A DNA stretch of 64,000 nt, from the NCBI GenBank assembly GCA_001936135.1, contig CP012813.1, positions 1,302,001 through 1,366,000 on the forward strand, read 5' to 3'. A program made the position numbers and the translations under genes. This DNA comes from Saccharomycopsis fibuligera x Saccharomycopsis cf. fibuligera. Lineage: Eukaryota; Ascomycota; Saccharomycetes; Ascoideales; Saccharomycopsidaceae. Positions 1 to 10,152 of the stretch are shown here, one piece after another; position 1 is the first letter of the stretch; every line of letters starts with the position of its first letter. The notes beneath the pieces were generated by a model. The model was not told the origin of the DNA. It did not search any database and worked only from the letters and a program-made list of their open reading frames with translations.

Positions 1-1998
1 GGAAGTTTCTCATGGAAATGGGTGACGCTGGTCTCAATTTTGCTAGACACAAAAGAGTCCAAATGCAAAGAGAACAAGTATTTGATGATCTGATAAATGG
101 TTGGTTCATTAGCTGAAGCTTCCCAAATGACGCAATGATGAATTGAGCTATCTTTGAATCTTCTCAAGGATGCCTTGTCGCCCCAAAATTGTTCAAACTC
201 TTCAGCTTCTTCGGCCTCGGTGTTTAATGGCCCTTTAATTACCAATTTTTCCGATTCTTGTTGGTTTAGTATGAGTCCAATATGAATTTTTGACGTGCTC
301 AAGTTAATATCTGGTTTTCTCTTGTGGACGGTGGTTCTTGTACCGGAAATATGTTTAGCTTCGTTAGTACAGTGGTCAATAATTTTGATTGACACATGCT
401 TGAGTTTTTCTTGAAGACCTTTCTTTAAAATAGTATACAATTTGTTTTTAATGAAGTTTTCGTAACTAATAAAGGTGATTTTTTCGGCGGGGGAAAAAAC
501 CACGCCGCTAGAATTTTCATCATGAGAAGATTCCAAGCTTTTTTCATTGTTTAAATATTTTGGTACCGGTAATTCAACATTCAAATCATATTTCAAATAA
601 CTAATGTCATTCTTTTTGAGAAAGATGCAATCAAAAGTGTCCTTGACGTCATTGTTCAATAAATTCAAAGTTATTTGTGCCTCGTGTTTTAAAAGCTGGT
701 ATGAGTTGATGGACATCTTCCATAAAATGTTCAATTTGGTAGCCTTGTCAAAGATGGCTGGCACTTGAAATCCATCACTAATGTATTTGACATGAGTGGC
801 AATCGTATCATGAGTAGTGGAATGAAATGACAAGTATCCTTCATCAGCAATGTCCATAGTGGCTAAATATTTAATCGTACCTTTGAATAACTGATATGAG
901 GAAAAACCAGACAACAAGATTTTGTTGCCGTCCAAGCCACCACCTTTTAAAAGCAAAGTCATTAGCAAGGCAAATTCAAAATGACCAAATCCACCATGAG
1001 CAAAAGACCCAGATTTGAAACCTCTTTGCAATAACCATAATCTGCCAAGAATGCAAGCATCATTGAAATGCTCCACTTGTTTTTTGCTCTTGTACAACAC
1101 TTTCAAGTAATAATCATAAGTGCTATTTGAGATCAATGAAGCATTGTAAATTGGAGTTGGTGGTAATTGTGGAGCTTCACCGGTTTCGGTATCCACTTCA
1201 GGTAGCTGAATTCTGATGGAGTTTCTGTCTGGCAATAATTTTTTGAAATCAAATGCGTCCACTGGGAAAGAAGTAATGATCCGTACTGAGAATTTTGACT
1301 TGAAAAAATTGTACTCATTAGCCAAATCAGCAGGAGTACAATCAATACGTAGGGATGGTGTTAACAAATCGCCATTGACGTATTCGTAATGGAATTTCAA
1401 GAATCCCAACTCAGTACCAATAGAATTTATCAACTCTTTTGTAAGGTAAGCAAGGTAAAAAGATCTCTTGTGGAAAGCTCTATAGTTCAAGTAATCTTTT
1501 TTTTCGAATAATTCATTTGGTATGGTGACATTCAAATCAACCAAGTTATTGAATGGTAATTGTACTCCAGTTTTCAAGCCAAATGAACCCACTAAAGATA
1601 TATCCTTTGGCTGAGCATACTGGAATTTGTAGTTGATATTTGTTGGTTTTGGATCAGCAAACGGTATAGTGATCTTTTGAAATTTTGGGTGTTTAGTATT
1701 TTTGTCAAATAACGCACTAGCTTGAACCAGATTGAATTTATCCGAGGATTTGATATCCTGGATCGAGTCGTAAAGTTTGTGTAAAAATTTTTCTACTACT
1801 TTGATTCTTGACTCATTTAATTTGACCTCTTTGACAAGCTCATCGATTTGCATTTTGAAAATGTTGGACTTGAATAGCTCAGCGGTCTCTCTAGCAATTT
1901 GGATATCGGAAGAGTCTATCTTGGCCTTCTTTCTCTTTGATTTTTGTTTGGATGCGTCCTTTTCTCTTTGAGTTTGGTCATCATCATCATCCTCATCA

Positions 1999-2032
<34 letters not shown>

Positions 2033-2306
2033 GGTTGTTGTCGTCGCTGTTGTTGTCGCTCTCATCATCCTCCGGCTCTTCGTGAATGGTGTCACTCTTG
2101 TAGTCAAAACGGGAGAGTCTTGAGGAGCCGACAGTGGAGCCACCATTATTGTCAAGGTTGCTAGCGGGGTTTGCAGCGGATGCAATCAGCTGGTTATTTA
2201 CAAGAGCGTTGATGAGCTCATGTTTGGAGATGGTGGCCTTCTTTGTAGTGGAGTCTGGTGAAGTGGAGACGGAGGAAGATCTCTTTCTCTTAACGGAAGA
2301 CGCCAT
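1..2306 (-). CDS. UTP22: Utp22, U3 snoRNP / 90S pre-ribosome protein (Nrap family), 3' end outside window
   Basis: The minus-strand frame is open from the ATG at 2306 to the left edge, giving about 768 N-terminal residues; the family is usually about 1,200 residues, so the C-terminal third is missing. The N-terminus is basic and Ser-rich (MASSVKRKRSSS), followed by a long acidic Asp run coded by a trinucleotide repeat at about 1987-2035. The conserved Nrap region follows, with motifs such as NLVDLNVTIP, KDYLNYRAFHKRSFYLAYL and GGFGHFEFALLMTLLLKGGG. In yeast Utp22 is a nucleolar scaffold that joins the UTP-C module (Rrp7, CK2) in the small-subunit processome for 18S rRNA maturation; that role is carried over from the family. 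The start is the first ATG after upstream stops. It is divergent from the Na+ pump gene across a 1.9 kb promoter. Confidence 0.88.
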
Positions 2307-3982
2307 GGTGGGTGGGTGATTTATGTGTGGTGTGGATGAATGTGGGAACCCAACAAGCAGAAGCTTGATATACTGCAGTCGGCGAGAGATGAGTGGCAAA
2401 GGATGGGTTTGGTCCTTGTGGGTTGAGAGAGAGAGAGAGAGAGAGAAAGTAAGCGCTGGTAAAGGATAGTTCAGTAGGCTGCAGAAGAACCATCAGCGCC
2501 AAAGTGGTTCATAAAGGAAGCAGCAGAGCAGAAAGACGAAATTCTAAAAAGAAAAAAAAAAAATTTTGAGAGCAGAGGGCTTCACGCATTACCCGGAGTT
2601 AAGTCAACAGAGACAAATTTATTTAATTTCTTTCACTTTTTCACTCTTTCGCTCACTCACAAACAGCCAAACACACGAAAACAAAAAAACACCACACGTA
2701 CACCCTTGCACCACTATGCCACCCCAAAACGGACGCAGAGGTTACCCTAGGCTATCCGGGGACTAGGGCACCAGCAGAATGGGTCAATTGTCGCTGGTGG
2801 AAATCGCACGCACGCACGCGGACCAGCCAACATGCAGCGAGAGAGAGAAAGAGAGAAAAGAGAGAGAACCGGCTGCCGAGCGGAAATTGTAAAATTGTAA
2901 AACTGTGAAGTAGTGAAAATATTGCGGGCTGATAGCACGATCTCCATATACACACATGAGGAAAGGTTTAATTTGCCATAGATTTTCCGTTGTTTCTTCC
3001 TCCTTCGCTGCGCCGCCCTGCAGTGCGGATATACCCAGTCTCATACTCTCGTCACATCAGCTCTCTGTATCGACGAAAAATGGCATCGGTTGCGAAGGTT
3101 GGCTGATGAAAAGAAGCGGACTATAGCCGCTGCTGATAGCTGCTGCCGATAGCAGTGTTCACAGCGACATAGCGTGCTGCACAGAAACTACAGTTTCTTT
3201 AGTTTCTTGGAAGCAGCGAGACGACGGGGCTATGCTGCCATAGCTCCCGAGCATCTTGCTTGGTATCACTTGTTCAGCGTAGTTTAGTGTTTGAGTGAGC
3301 AGCTACTTGGGATACCCATTTCTGGGCACCGCGGGTTATATTGCTCTGGCGCTAGCCAGAGTGGTGCACTGTGGTCTATCACGGGTGGCCGCCAGCGATC
3401 CCGTGACCCGCCAAGAGCTGCATGGGGCAGGATGCTGCAGCCCTGCCAAACAAATCTTCCTCTGAGTACTCGACCGGCCATACGATGTATGGTATTCAAA
3501 GATTGCACTCACTCTCTCCGACAACAGTAACGTAGCTCGGCTACGCGAATATTCTCTTCTGTCCTACATCTGCCTCAAGTCCGTGCTCTCCGTATATATA
3601 TACATGCATTTATACATGCATTACCCCCATCTGCCCAAGCCCCTCCTGGTCAAATAGTTCCAACCGCTCTCGAAGCAGCACTCTCGTTCCCCCCCGAGAC
3701 TGCCCCGCCCTCCCACAGCAACAGTTGTGCTGAAGCGTGCGATAGGCCCGATTGGGACAGTTTCCGCACTCTTGGCACGCTCGCATACCACGTGACATAA
3801 TACATAATCTGACAACAAACACACTCACGCTAGCGCAGCAACATGCATCGACCGGCAGTGTAATGATATCGCATTACGTCCCATAATTCAGCACACACAC
3901 AACACCCACAACACTGGCAGTGGTCAGTGGTCAACACTGGCAAAGCGAACATGTCATGTATCGATCTTGGGATGCCAGGGCC

Positions 3983-3992
3983 TATATATATA
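3983..3992 (+). promoter_or_regulatory. TATA box of the ENA-type pump gene
   Basis: TATATATATA lies about 250 bp upstream of the chosen ATG at 4244, between C/G-rich flanks. Spacing and isolation fit a yeast TATA element. Confidence 0.55.
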
Positions 3993-4168
3993 CCCGGGCA
4001 TATCCCCCTTACCCACGTCCACAGTTTCCTAAAATGGTCTTTTTGGGTTTTCGGCTTTCCTTTCTCTCTTCCTTTCTTCAAGTCAGTTAGATTCTCACCA
4101 GACACTATAAGATAAACTACTACACATTCTTATACTTGCTTCCTTCTGAGAACACTAATCTGCAAGAG

Positions 4169-4173
<5 letters not shown>

Positions 4174-4213
<40 letters not shown>
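4174..4213 (+). repeat. (CA)n microsatellite in the 5' leader of the pump gene
   Basis: About 19-20 CA units end roughly 30 nt before the ATG at 4244. If translation began at the non-ATG codon at 4136, the run would read as a His-Thr repeat; it is much more likely untranslated leader. Confidence 0.85.
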
Positions 4214-4216
<3 letters not shown>

Positions 4217-4243
4217 CAATCTCAGTGCCCACTCACGCATATT

Positions 4244-7200
4244 ATGTCCGCGGCTGAGAAAGAAACCAGAGCAAGCTACTCTATAAACACCAAAAAACAA
4301 ACTTTTGATTCTGAATCCTCTGTCGGCGAAGATGAATTTTACCGTCAGTCCATCAGCGCAGTGGAAAAGTATTTCAACACCAACATTGTAGATGGTTTGA
4401 CCTCAAGCGCTGCCCAAGAGGCGCTCAAAGTTTATGGCGCTAATACTCTTGGAGATGGCCAAAAAATTTCCTATACCAAAATCATGGCTCATCAAGTCTT
4501 TAACGCCATGATTCTTGTCCTTATTATATCCATGGTTATTGCCTTTGCCATCAAGGACTGGATTTCTGGTGGGGTTATTGCTTTTGTTGTTGGCTTGAAC
4601 ATTGGCGTTGGTTTTGTCCAGGAAGTCAAAGCAGAAAAAACTATGGGGTCACTCAAGTCGTTATCCAGTCCTTCTTCTCACTGCATTCGCAACAGCGAAG
4701 ATATTACTATTCCCGCTGAAGATACTGTCCCTGGGGACATTATCCATATCAGCGTTGGCGATACCGTCCCCGCTGACTTGCGGTTGATTGACTCGATGAA
4801 TTTGGAAACCGATGAAGCATTGTTGACCGGGGAATCTCTACCAGTGGCAAAAGACCATCTGGTGATTTACGACGATGGTAGTCCTGTTCCCGTTGGCGAC
4901 CGCCTCAATATGGCTTACAGCTCCTCCATAGTCTCCAAGGGAAGAGGAACCGGAATTGTCGTCAAGACTGGGCTTCATACGGAAATTGGTAAAATTGCCC
5001 AGTCCTTACAAGGCCAGAACTCACTCTTTAGAAAAGTTGACAAGTCCAACAATCGCAAACCTCGCAAAAGAGAATACGCTCATGCATATGCCGGCAGTGT
5101 TAAGGATATCATTGGTAACATTTTGGGAATCAACTCCGGCACGCCATTGCAGAAAAAGCTATCATGGCTTGCAATCACCTTGTTTTGGATCGCGGTTGTT
5201 TTTGCCATTGTGGTGATGGGCTCACAAAAGATGCGCGTGAATAAAGAAGTGGCCATTTATGCAATTTGTGTAGCATTGTCCATGATTCCTTCCGCTTTGA
5301 TTGTCGTCTTGACAATCACCATGGCCATTGGCGCCCAAGTCATGGTTAAAAGAAACGTTATTGTTCGGAAACTTGATTCGTTGGAGGTCTTGGGCGGCAT
5401 CAATGATATTTGCTCAGACAAGACCGGCACTTTAACCCAGGGCAAGATGATTGCGAAAAAGGCATGGATTCCTAATGTCGGTACATTCTCAGTGGAAAAT
5501 TCAAACGAGGTTTTCAATCCAACTATTGGTGATATTGAGTTTTGCCAATACAAGAGTCCCGCTGCAATTGAAGATGCCTATGAGAATGATGGCAAATTTT
5601 TGGAAAATTCCAAGTCTGCATTGCCTGATCCATTACCACACAGTTTCCATCAATGGCTATTGACTGGTGCATTGGCTAATATTGCCTCGGTGCATAAAGT
5701 TTTTGACGAGGACCAAAAAAGAGAAATCTGGAAAGCTCACGGTGACGCTACAGAAATTGCTATTCGGGTCTTCACCACTAGATTGAATTACACTAAAGGC
5801 AACATGGATGCCCAGTTTGATCACGTTAATGAATTTCCCTTTGACTCTGGCATTAAAAGAATGAGTTCGATTTATCGTGATCCCAAAAATGAGGAAGTTA
5901 AAGTGTACACCAAGGGTGCTGTTGAAAGAATTTTGACATGCTGCACAATGTGGTATGGTCAAACCGATACAGATGAAGCAAATTATGACGCTCAGGACTT
6001 GAAAACATTAACTGACGAAGATAAACAGTACATCGAGCAGCAAATGACGGCATTGTCTACTCAAGGATTGAGAGTGCTCGCATTAGCTACCAAGGACATC
6101 ACCAGCGCCAACATTGACACTACAAACAGAGAAGCAATTGAATCTGATTTGATCTTTTTGGGGCTCGTGGGTATCTACGACCCACCAAGAATTGAAACCG
6201 CCCCATCTGTCAAGCTTTGCCACAAGGCAGGCATCAATGTCCGCATGCTTACTGGAGACCATCACTTGACCGCAAAGGCTATTGCTCAAGAGGTCGGAAT
6301 CTTGCCAAGAAACTTGTATCATTACAGCGAAGACGTTATCAAAGTCATGGCAATGACCGCTAGCGAGTTCGATAAGCTTACCGATGAAGAAATTGACAAT
6401 TTGCCGGTGTTGCCATTGGTGATTGCCCGTTGTGCGCCACAGACCAAGGTGAGAATGATTGATGCGTTGCATCGTCGTAAGAAGTTTGCTGCGATGACCG
6501 GTGATGGTGTCAATGATTCTCCAAGTTTAAAGAAGGCTAACGTTGGTGTCGCTATGGGAATGAATGGATCTGACGTTGCCAAAGAAGCTTCAGATATTGT
6601 GTTGACAGATGATAATTTTGCTTCTATTCTTAACGCAGTGGAAGAAGGGAGAAAAATGTCTGACAATATCAAGAAATTTGTGTTGCAATTATTGGCGGAA
6701 AACGTCGCTCAAGCAATTTACTTGATGGTTGGGTTAGCATTTATTGACGAGACTGGATACTCGGTTTTCCCCTTATCGCCAGTCGAAGTGCTTTGGATTC
6801 TTGTGATTACTTCATGTTTCCCAGCTATTGGATTAGCTCGCCAACGGGCAGCCCCAGAAATTTTGGAAAGACCACCAAGTTCCGCAATTTTTACTTGGGA
6901 AGTTATCATTGACATGTTTGCATATGGTTTCTGCATGGCGGTGTCGTGTCTTGTTTGTTTTGTGGTTATTGTCTTTGGTAAAGGTAACGGCGACTTGGGG
7001 GTTGACTGTAATGCTTCAGATTCGCCACAGTGTGATTTAGTGTTTAGAGCGAGATCTGCTTCGTTTGCCACCATGACGTGGTGTGCATTGATTCTTGCCT
7101 GGGAATGCGTCCACCCAAAGAACTCACTATTTTACATGAATCAAACCACGGATAATCCATGGTGGAAACAAACTGCGATTGACTTATGGGATAACCAGTT

Positions 7201-7501
7201 TTTGTTTTGGTCAGTGGTGCTCGGGTTCATCACAGTGTTCCCAGTGGTTTATATTCCAGTGATTAACAATAAGGTGTTTTTGCATAAAGGTATCGGTTAC
7301 GAATGGGGGGTTGCTTTTGGATTCACAATTTTGTTTTTGCTTTGTGCTGAGGCTTGGAAATGGGCTAAGCGGGTTTACCTCCGCAAGAAAGAAAGAAAGG
7401 CTTCTAATCCAGAGTACGAGTTGGAAAGAAACGATCCATTCCAGAAGTATGCTTCGTTTTCTAGAGCCAATACTATGGATAATGCTAATGTCATGGTTTA
7501 G
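4244..7501 (+). CDS. ENA2: ENA-type P-type Na+(K+)-ATPase (type IID)
   Basis: Plasma-membrane cation pump of 1,085 residues, close to the usual ~1,090 for fungal Ena proteins. The ATG at 4244 (MSAAEKETRAS) is chosen because the longer frame has no ATG upstream and would translate the CA repeat. Visible P-type motifs are TGES near residue 195 (actuator domain), CSDKTGTLTQGKM with the phosphorylated Asp near 392, KGAVERIL in the nucleotide-binding domain, and TGDGVNDSPSLKKA near 752. The segment IPSALIVVLTITMAIG before the phosphorylation site, and the spacing of the hydrophobic segments, fit the Na+/Li+ ENA branch rather than PMR1 or PMA1. Family role: ATP-driven Na+ (and K+) efflux under salt or alkaline stress. 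Which ENA paralogue it is cannot be decided from one window, so the symbol is tentative. Confidence 0.88.
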   Translation: MSAAEKETRASYSINTKKQTFDSESSVGEDEFYRQSISAVEKYFNTNIVDGLTSSAAQEALKVYGANTLGDGQKISYTKIMAHQVFNAMILVLIISMVIAFAIKDWISGGVIAFVVGLNIGVGFVQEVKAEKTMGSLKSLSSPSSHCIRNSEDITIPAEDTVPGDIIHISVGDTVPADLRLIDSMNLETDEALLTGESLPVAKDHLVIYDDGSPVPVGDRLNMAYSSSIVSKGRGTGIVVKTGLHTEIGKIAQSLQGQNSLFRKVDKSNNRKPRKREYAHAYAGSVKDIIGNILGINSGTPLQKKLSWLAITLFWIAVVFAIVVMGSQKMRVNKEVAIYAICVALSMIPSALIVVLTITMAIGAQVMVKRNVIVRKLDSLEVLGGINDICSDKTGTLTQGKMIAKKAWIPNVGTFSVENSNEVFNPTIGDIEFCQYKSPAAIEDAYENDGKFLENSKSALPDPLPHSFHQWLLTGALANIASVHKVFDEDQKREIWKAHGDATEIAIRVFTTRLNYTKGNMDAQFDHVNEFPFDSGIKRMSSIYRDPKNEEVKVYTKGAVERILTCCTMWYGQTDTDEANYDAQDLKTLTDEDKQYIEQQMTALSTQGLRVLALATKDITSANIDTTNREAIESDLIFLGLVGIYDPPRIETAPSVKLCHKAGINVRMLTGDHHLTAKAIAQEVGILPRNLYHYSEDVIKVMAMTASEFDKLTDEEIDNLPVLPLVIARCAPQTKVRMIDALHRRKKFAAMTGDGVNDSPSLKKANVGVAMGMNGSDVAKEASDIVLTDDNFASILNAVEEGRKMSDNIKKFVLQLLAENVAQAIYLMVGLAFIDETGYSVFPLSPVEVLWILVITSCFPAIGLARQRAAPEILERPPSSAIFTWEVIIDMFAYGFCMAVSCLVCFVVIVFGKGNGDLGVDCNASDSPQCDLVFRARSASFATMTWCALILAWECVHPKNSLFYMNQTTDNPWWKQTAIDLWDNQFLFWSVVLGFITVFPVVYIPVINNKVFLHKGIGYEWGVAFGFTILFLLCAEAWKWAKRVYLRKKERKASNPEYELERNDPFQKYASFSRANTMDNANVMV

Positions 7502-7983
7502 CTAATTGATTAATTGTTTGCTGGTTTGATGTTTGATATTTTATGTTTGATGTTTGTTTGTTTAGCGTTTTTGTTTTTGTCTTGTTTTTACCTTTTTTTT
7601 TCTTTTTTTTTTATCAATCTCATATACCTTATAAAACTAAATAAAAGTAAAAGTATAAATGCAGGAAAGTTTCAATTGTACTGTAGTGTATTATTGATAG
7701 TGATGATGCATGATGGAAACTGATGCGTTGGGAAAAATGTCCAATAAGGTGCCGGGTAATACCGTGATTTTGATTTTTCAGAGAAAAAAGGAAAAAGTCC
7801 ACGGAAGCTTCTTGACGGAGGACTCGATGATTGACACCCACACACACACACACACACACACACAACATTCCATTGGTGACGGATCAGCCAGCAACGCAAC
7901 ACCAGGACATAAACATAGAAACGCACTAGACAGAAACAATACAACACAACATATCATAAGACAACACAACAATACAATACAAA
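7502..7983. other. Intergenic region pump gene / GLO3
   Basis: About 480 bp holding the T-rich 3' region of the pump gene and the promoter and leader of GLO3. A (CA)n run at about 7839-7864 lies about 120 nt before the GLO3 ATG. No other gene seen. Confidence 0.6.
7839..7864 (+). repeat. (CA)n microsatellite upstream of GLO3
   Basis: About 13 CA units in the probable 5' leader of GLO3; the pump gene just upstream has the same kind of repeat in its leader, on the same strand. Confidence 0.85.
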
Positions 7984-9474
7984 ATGTCGGACGAGCTTGC
8001 CACTAAGGAAGAAATCAAGGCGGTTTTCTCCAAGTTGCAGAAAGTGCCATTGAACAAGGTGTGTTTTGATTGTCCAAACAAGAACCCTACTTGGACCTCT
8101 GTCCCTTTTGGTGTATTTTTATGTCTTGAGTGCTCTGCCGTACACCGTAACATGGGGGTTCATATTTCTTTTGTCAAATCCCTGAATTTGGACAAGTGGT
8201 CTAGAGCCCAATTACGTGGAATGAAAGTAGGAGGCAACAAAGTAGCTAAAGAATACTTCATTAAGCATGGTGGGCAAAGCTTGTTGTCTAGGGATGCTAA
8301 GCAAAAATACACTTCTGGCGTGGCTAGCAAGTATAAGCAAGAATTGCAAAAGAGAGCTAAGAAAGATGAGGAAAAATCCCCTGATTTGGTAATTGCTGAT
8401 GATGCTTCAACTGGCGCTGATTCTGCTTCATCTTCCAGTGAAGCCGCCACTACTAACAGTAGCACTGACGATTTTTTCTCCAACTGGGAAAAGCCAGTCG
8501 CCAATGCTGCTGTCAGTTCTAGTCCTTCTCCTTCAATTTCCAGATCAGCCACGCCAGATTCAAGTGCTGCTAACGCTAGAAGCTCAAGCTCTTTATCTCT
8601 CAACAAGACCACATCCAAACCAGCCACCGGAGGAGCCACTCGTACTCCTGTTCGCAGACAAGTATTGAAAGGCGGTGCAGGGGCCAAAAAACACAACATT
8701 TTGGGAGGCTCGGGGGCCAGAAAGACTAAACTTGGGGCTAAGAAGTTAGGGGCGGATGAAATCGATTTTGACGCTGCTGAAAAAGAAGCCAAGAGAGAAG
8801 CAGAAGAAGCACAAAGATTGGGCTATAATCCGAATGAAAAAGATGACAGCGATAGCAAGAAACAAACTATTGGCGGTGCTGCCACTAGAGCTCCACCAAA
8901 GGAAATTTCAAGTTTTTCGGCAAAATCTCCGGAAAGCAGTAGCTTTGGCAGTACAGGTGCCGGAAACGGTAACAATTATGAAAAAGCCACAGTTGAATCT
9001 GTCACCCCAAAGATTGCTAAGCTAGGGTTTGGGATGGTTAGCAATAAAGCAGCCGAGTCTTCATCCTCTAGCGGCAGCGGCAAAAAAGCGGCGGATTACG
9101 CATACACTGGGGAGGTAACTAACAAATACGGATCACAAAAAGCTATCTCTTCGGATGAATTCTTTGGCAGAAAGACATTTGATCCAGTTTTGCAACAAGA
9201 GGCAAGAACTAAATTGCAGTCCTTTGGTGGAGCTCAAGGAATTTCATCTGCTGCTTATTTTGGCGAAGAGGAAGAATTGGGAGGTCCTTCTAGAGGAGGT
9301 CCATCTGGTTCTGTGGATGGTTTTAATATTAATAACATTGACATTGAGAATACTGCTAGACAGCTTGCTCATACAATTCAGAACACTACGGGGCAAGATG
9401 TGACGGTTCTTAAGGATGCGTTGGAACAAGGGGCCAACAAGTTGGGTGACTACTTGCGTGACTATTTACGTTGA
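7984..9474 (+). CDS. GLO3: Glo3-type ADP-ribosylation factor GTPase-activating protein
   Basis: Arf-GAP of 496 residues (S. cerevisiae Glo3 is about the same length). The N-terminal Arf-GAP zinc finger has Cys at about residues 27, 30, 47 and 50 and the catalytic arginine finger at about 55 (SAVHRNMGVHISFVKS). A low-complexity Ser/Ala/Lys middle follows. The C-terminal region has ISSDEFFGR and a KLQSFGGAQGISSAAYFG block, the Glo3 regulatory motif that marks the Glo3/ArfGAP2/3 class and not Gcs1 or Age2. Family role: stimulates Arf1 GTP hydrolysis on COPI vesicles in Golgi-to-ER transport. Codon 67 is CTG (8182-8184); reading it as Ser gives VKSSNLDKW, which suits the family better than Leu. 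The ATG at 7984 follows an A-rich leader. Confidence 0.92.
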   Translation: MSDELATKEEIKAVFSKLQKVPLNKVCFDCPNKNPTWTSVPFGVFLCLECSAVHRNMGVHISFVKSLNLDKWSRAQLRGMKVGGNKVAKEYFIKHGGQSLLSRDAKQKYTSGVASKYKQELQKRAKKDEEKSPDLVIADDASTGADSASSSSEAATTNSSTDDFFSNWEKPVANAAVSSSPSPSISRSATPDSSAANARSSSSLSLNKTTSKPATGGATRTPVRRQVLKGGAGAKKHNILGGSGARKTKLGAKKLGADEIDFDAAEKEAKREAEEAQRLGYNPNEKDDSDSKKQTIGGAATRAPPKEISSFSAKSPESSSFGSTGAGNGNNYEKATVESVTPKIAKLGFGMVSNKAAESSSSSGSGKKAADYAYTGEVTNKYGSQKAISSDEFFGRKTFDPVLQQEARTKLQSFGGAQGISSAAYFGEEEELGGPSRGGPSGSVDGFNINNIDIENTARQLAHTIQNTTGQDVTVLKDALEQGANKLGDYLRDYLR

Positions 9475-10152
9475 GCTTGAGTTGAAGATGTTAGAGCCTC
9501 CGCGTGACCCTTTTGATTTAGTTTAGTTCAACATTGATTATTATTGGTATCATTATTACTATAAATATTATTTTGATATATATTTGAATTTGGAATTTTT
9601 TTATTTTGGTTTTTGATCTCGACACCTTTTGCATCGCATTGTTGGAATAGTTGTTTATATAGTATGCCCTACATGGTATAGGATAGGGTGGTCTTGTATT
9701 GTATTTTAGATTAAGCAGATTACAAAAACAGAACAATATGGTATTTTAGAGGTTGTTGTTGCTTCTGTAAGTATATATATCGCAATTGTTGTATTTGTAG
9801 TTGATGTCTATGTTTTTCTCACGTGGAGTGACATCCGCGCAAATAATAAAAAAATAAAAAAATAAAAAAAAATAAAAAAATAAAAATAGCGAACGACAAA
9901 AAATGCTTTGATTCCATCATTGATTCCGCTAATTGTCTATCAAATCTATAACATTCTGGCTGCTTAATCTCACACCAAGTTGTCTGATGGGCCCGCTGTT
10001 GATTACTTGACCATTTTGCAACCTTTTTCCTCAGGATCCCATCGAGTATATGCTCCCTCCCATATAGCAACACAAAAACCAGCCATAATAATATAAATAA
10101 CAATAGTAGTAATAATAATATCAATCATAATCACAATAATAATAGCCGCCCA
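9475..10152. other. Intergenic region GLO3 / ULP2
   Basis: AT-rich 3' region of GLO3 (TATATATT and ATTATTAT stretches) followed by the ULP2 promoter. It contains an A-rich imperfect tandem array, (A)6-9T units at about 9841-9887, and AATAATA repeats near 10085-10145 just before the ULP2 start. No gene seen. Confidence 0.55.
9841..9887. repeat. A-rich imperfect tandem repeat (A6-9T)n
   Basis: Six or so units of T preceded by 6-9 A, between GLO3 and ULP2. Probably a nucleosome-excluding poly(dA:dT) element. Confidence 0.6.

Larger units (their letters stand above)
2307..4243. promoter_or_regulatory. Divergent intergenic region UTP22 / ENA pump, GC-rich
   Basis: About 1.9 kb with no convincing gene. 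It holds a (GA)n run near 2424-2446, a purine-rich stretch at 2837-2868, GCTGCTGATA-like imperfect repeats near 3125-3155, an inverted repeat CGTAGC-TCG-GCTACG at 3531-3545, a tandem TATACATGCATT repeat near 3599-3622 and a C-rich block near 3650-3720. By eye it is richer in G+C and CpG than the flanking genes. A salt- and glucose-controlled pump gene would be expected to have a long regulatory region; GGGGC and CCCCGCC cores (Crz1-like, Mig1-like) are present, but assigning factors to them is inference. Confidence 0.6.

Noticed and set aside
4136-4243. 36-codon N-terminal extension of the Na+ pump with a His-Thr repeat
   Set aside because: Begins at TTG and translates the CA microsatellite; the ATG at 4244 gives a normal family N-terminus.
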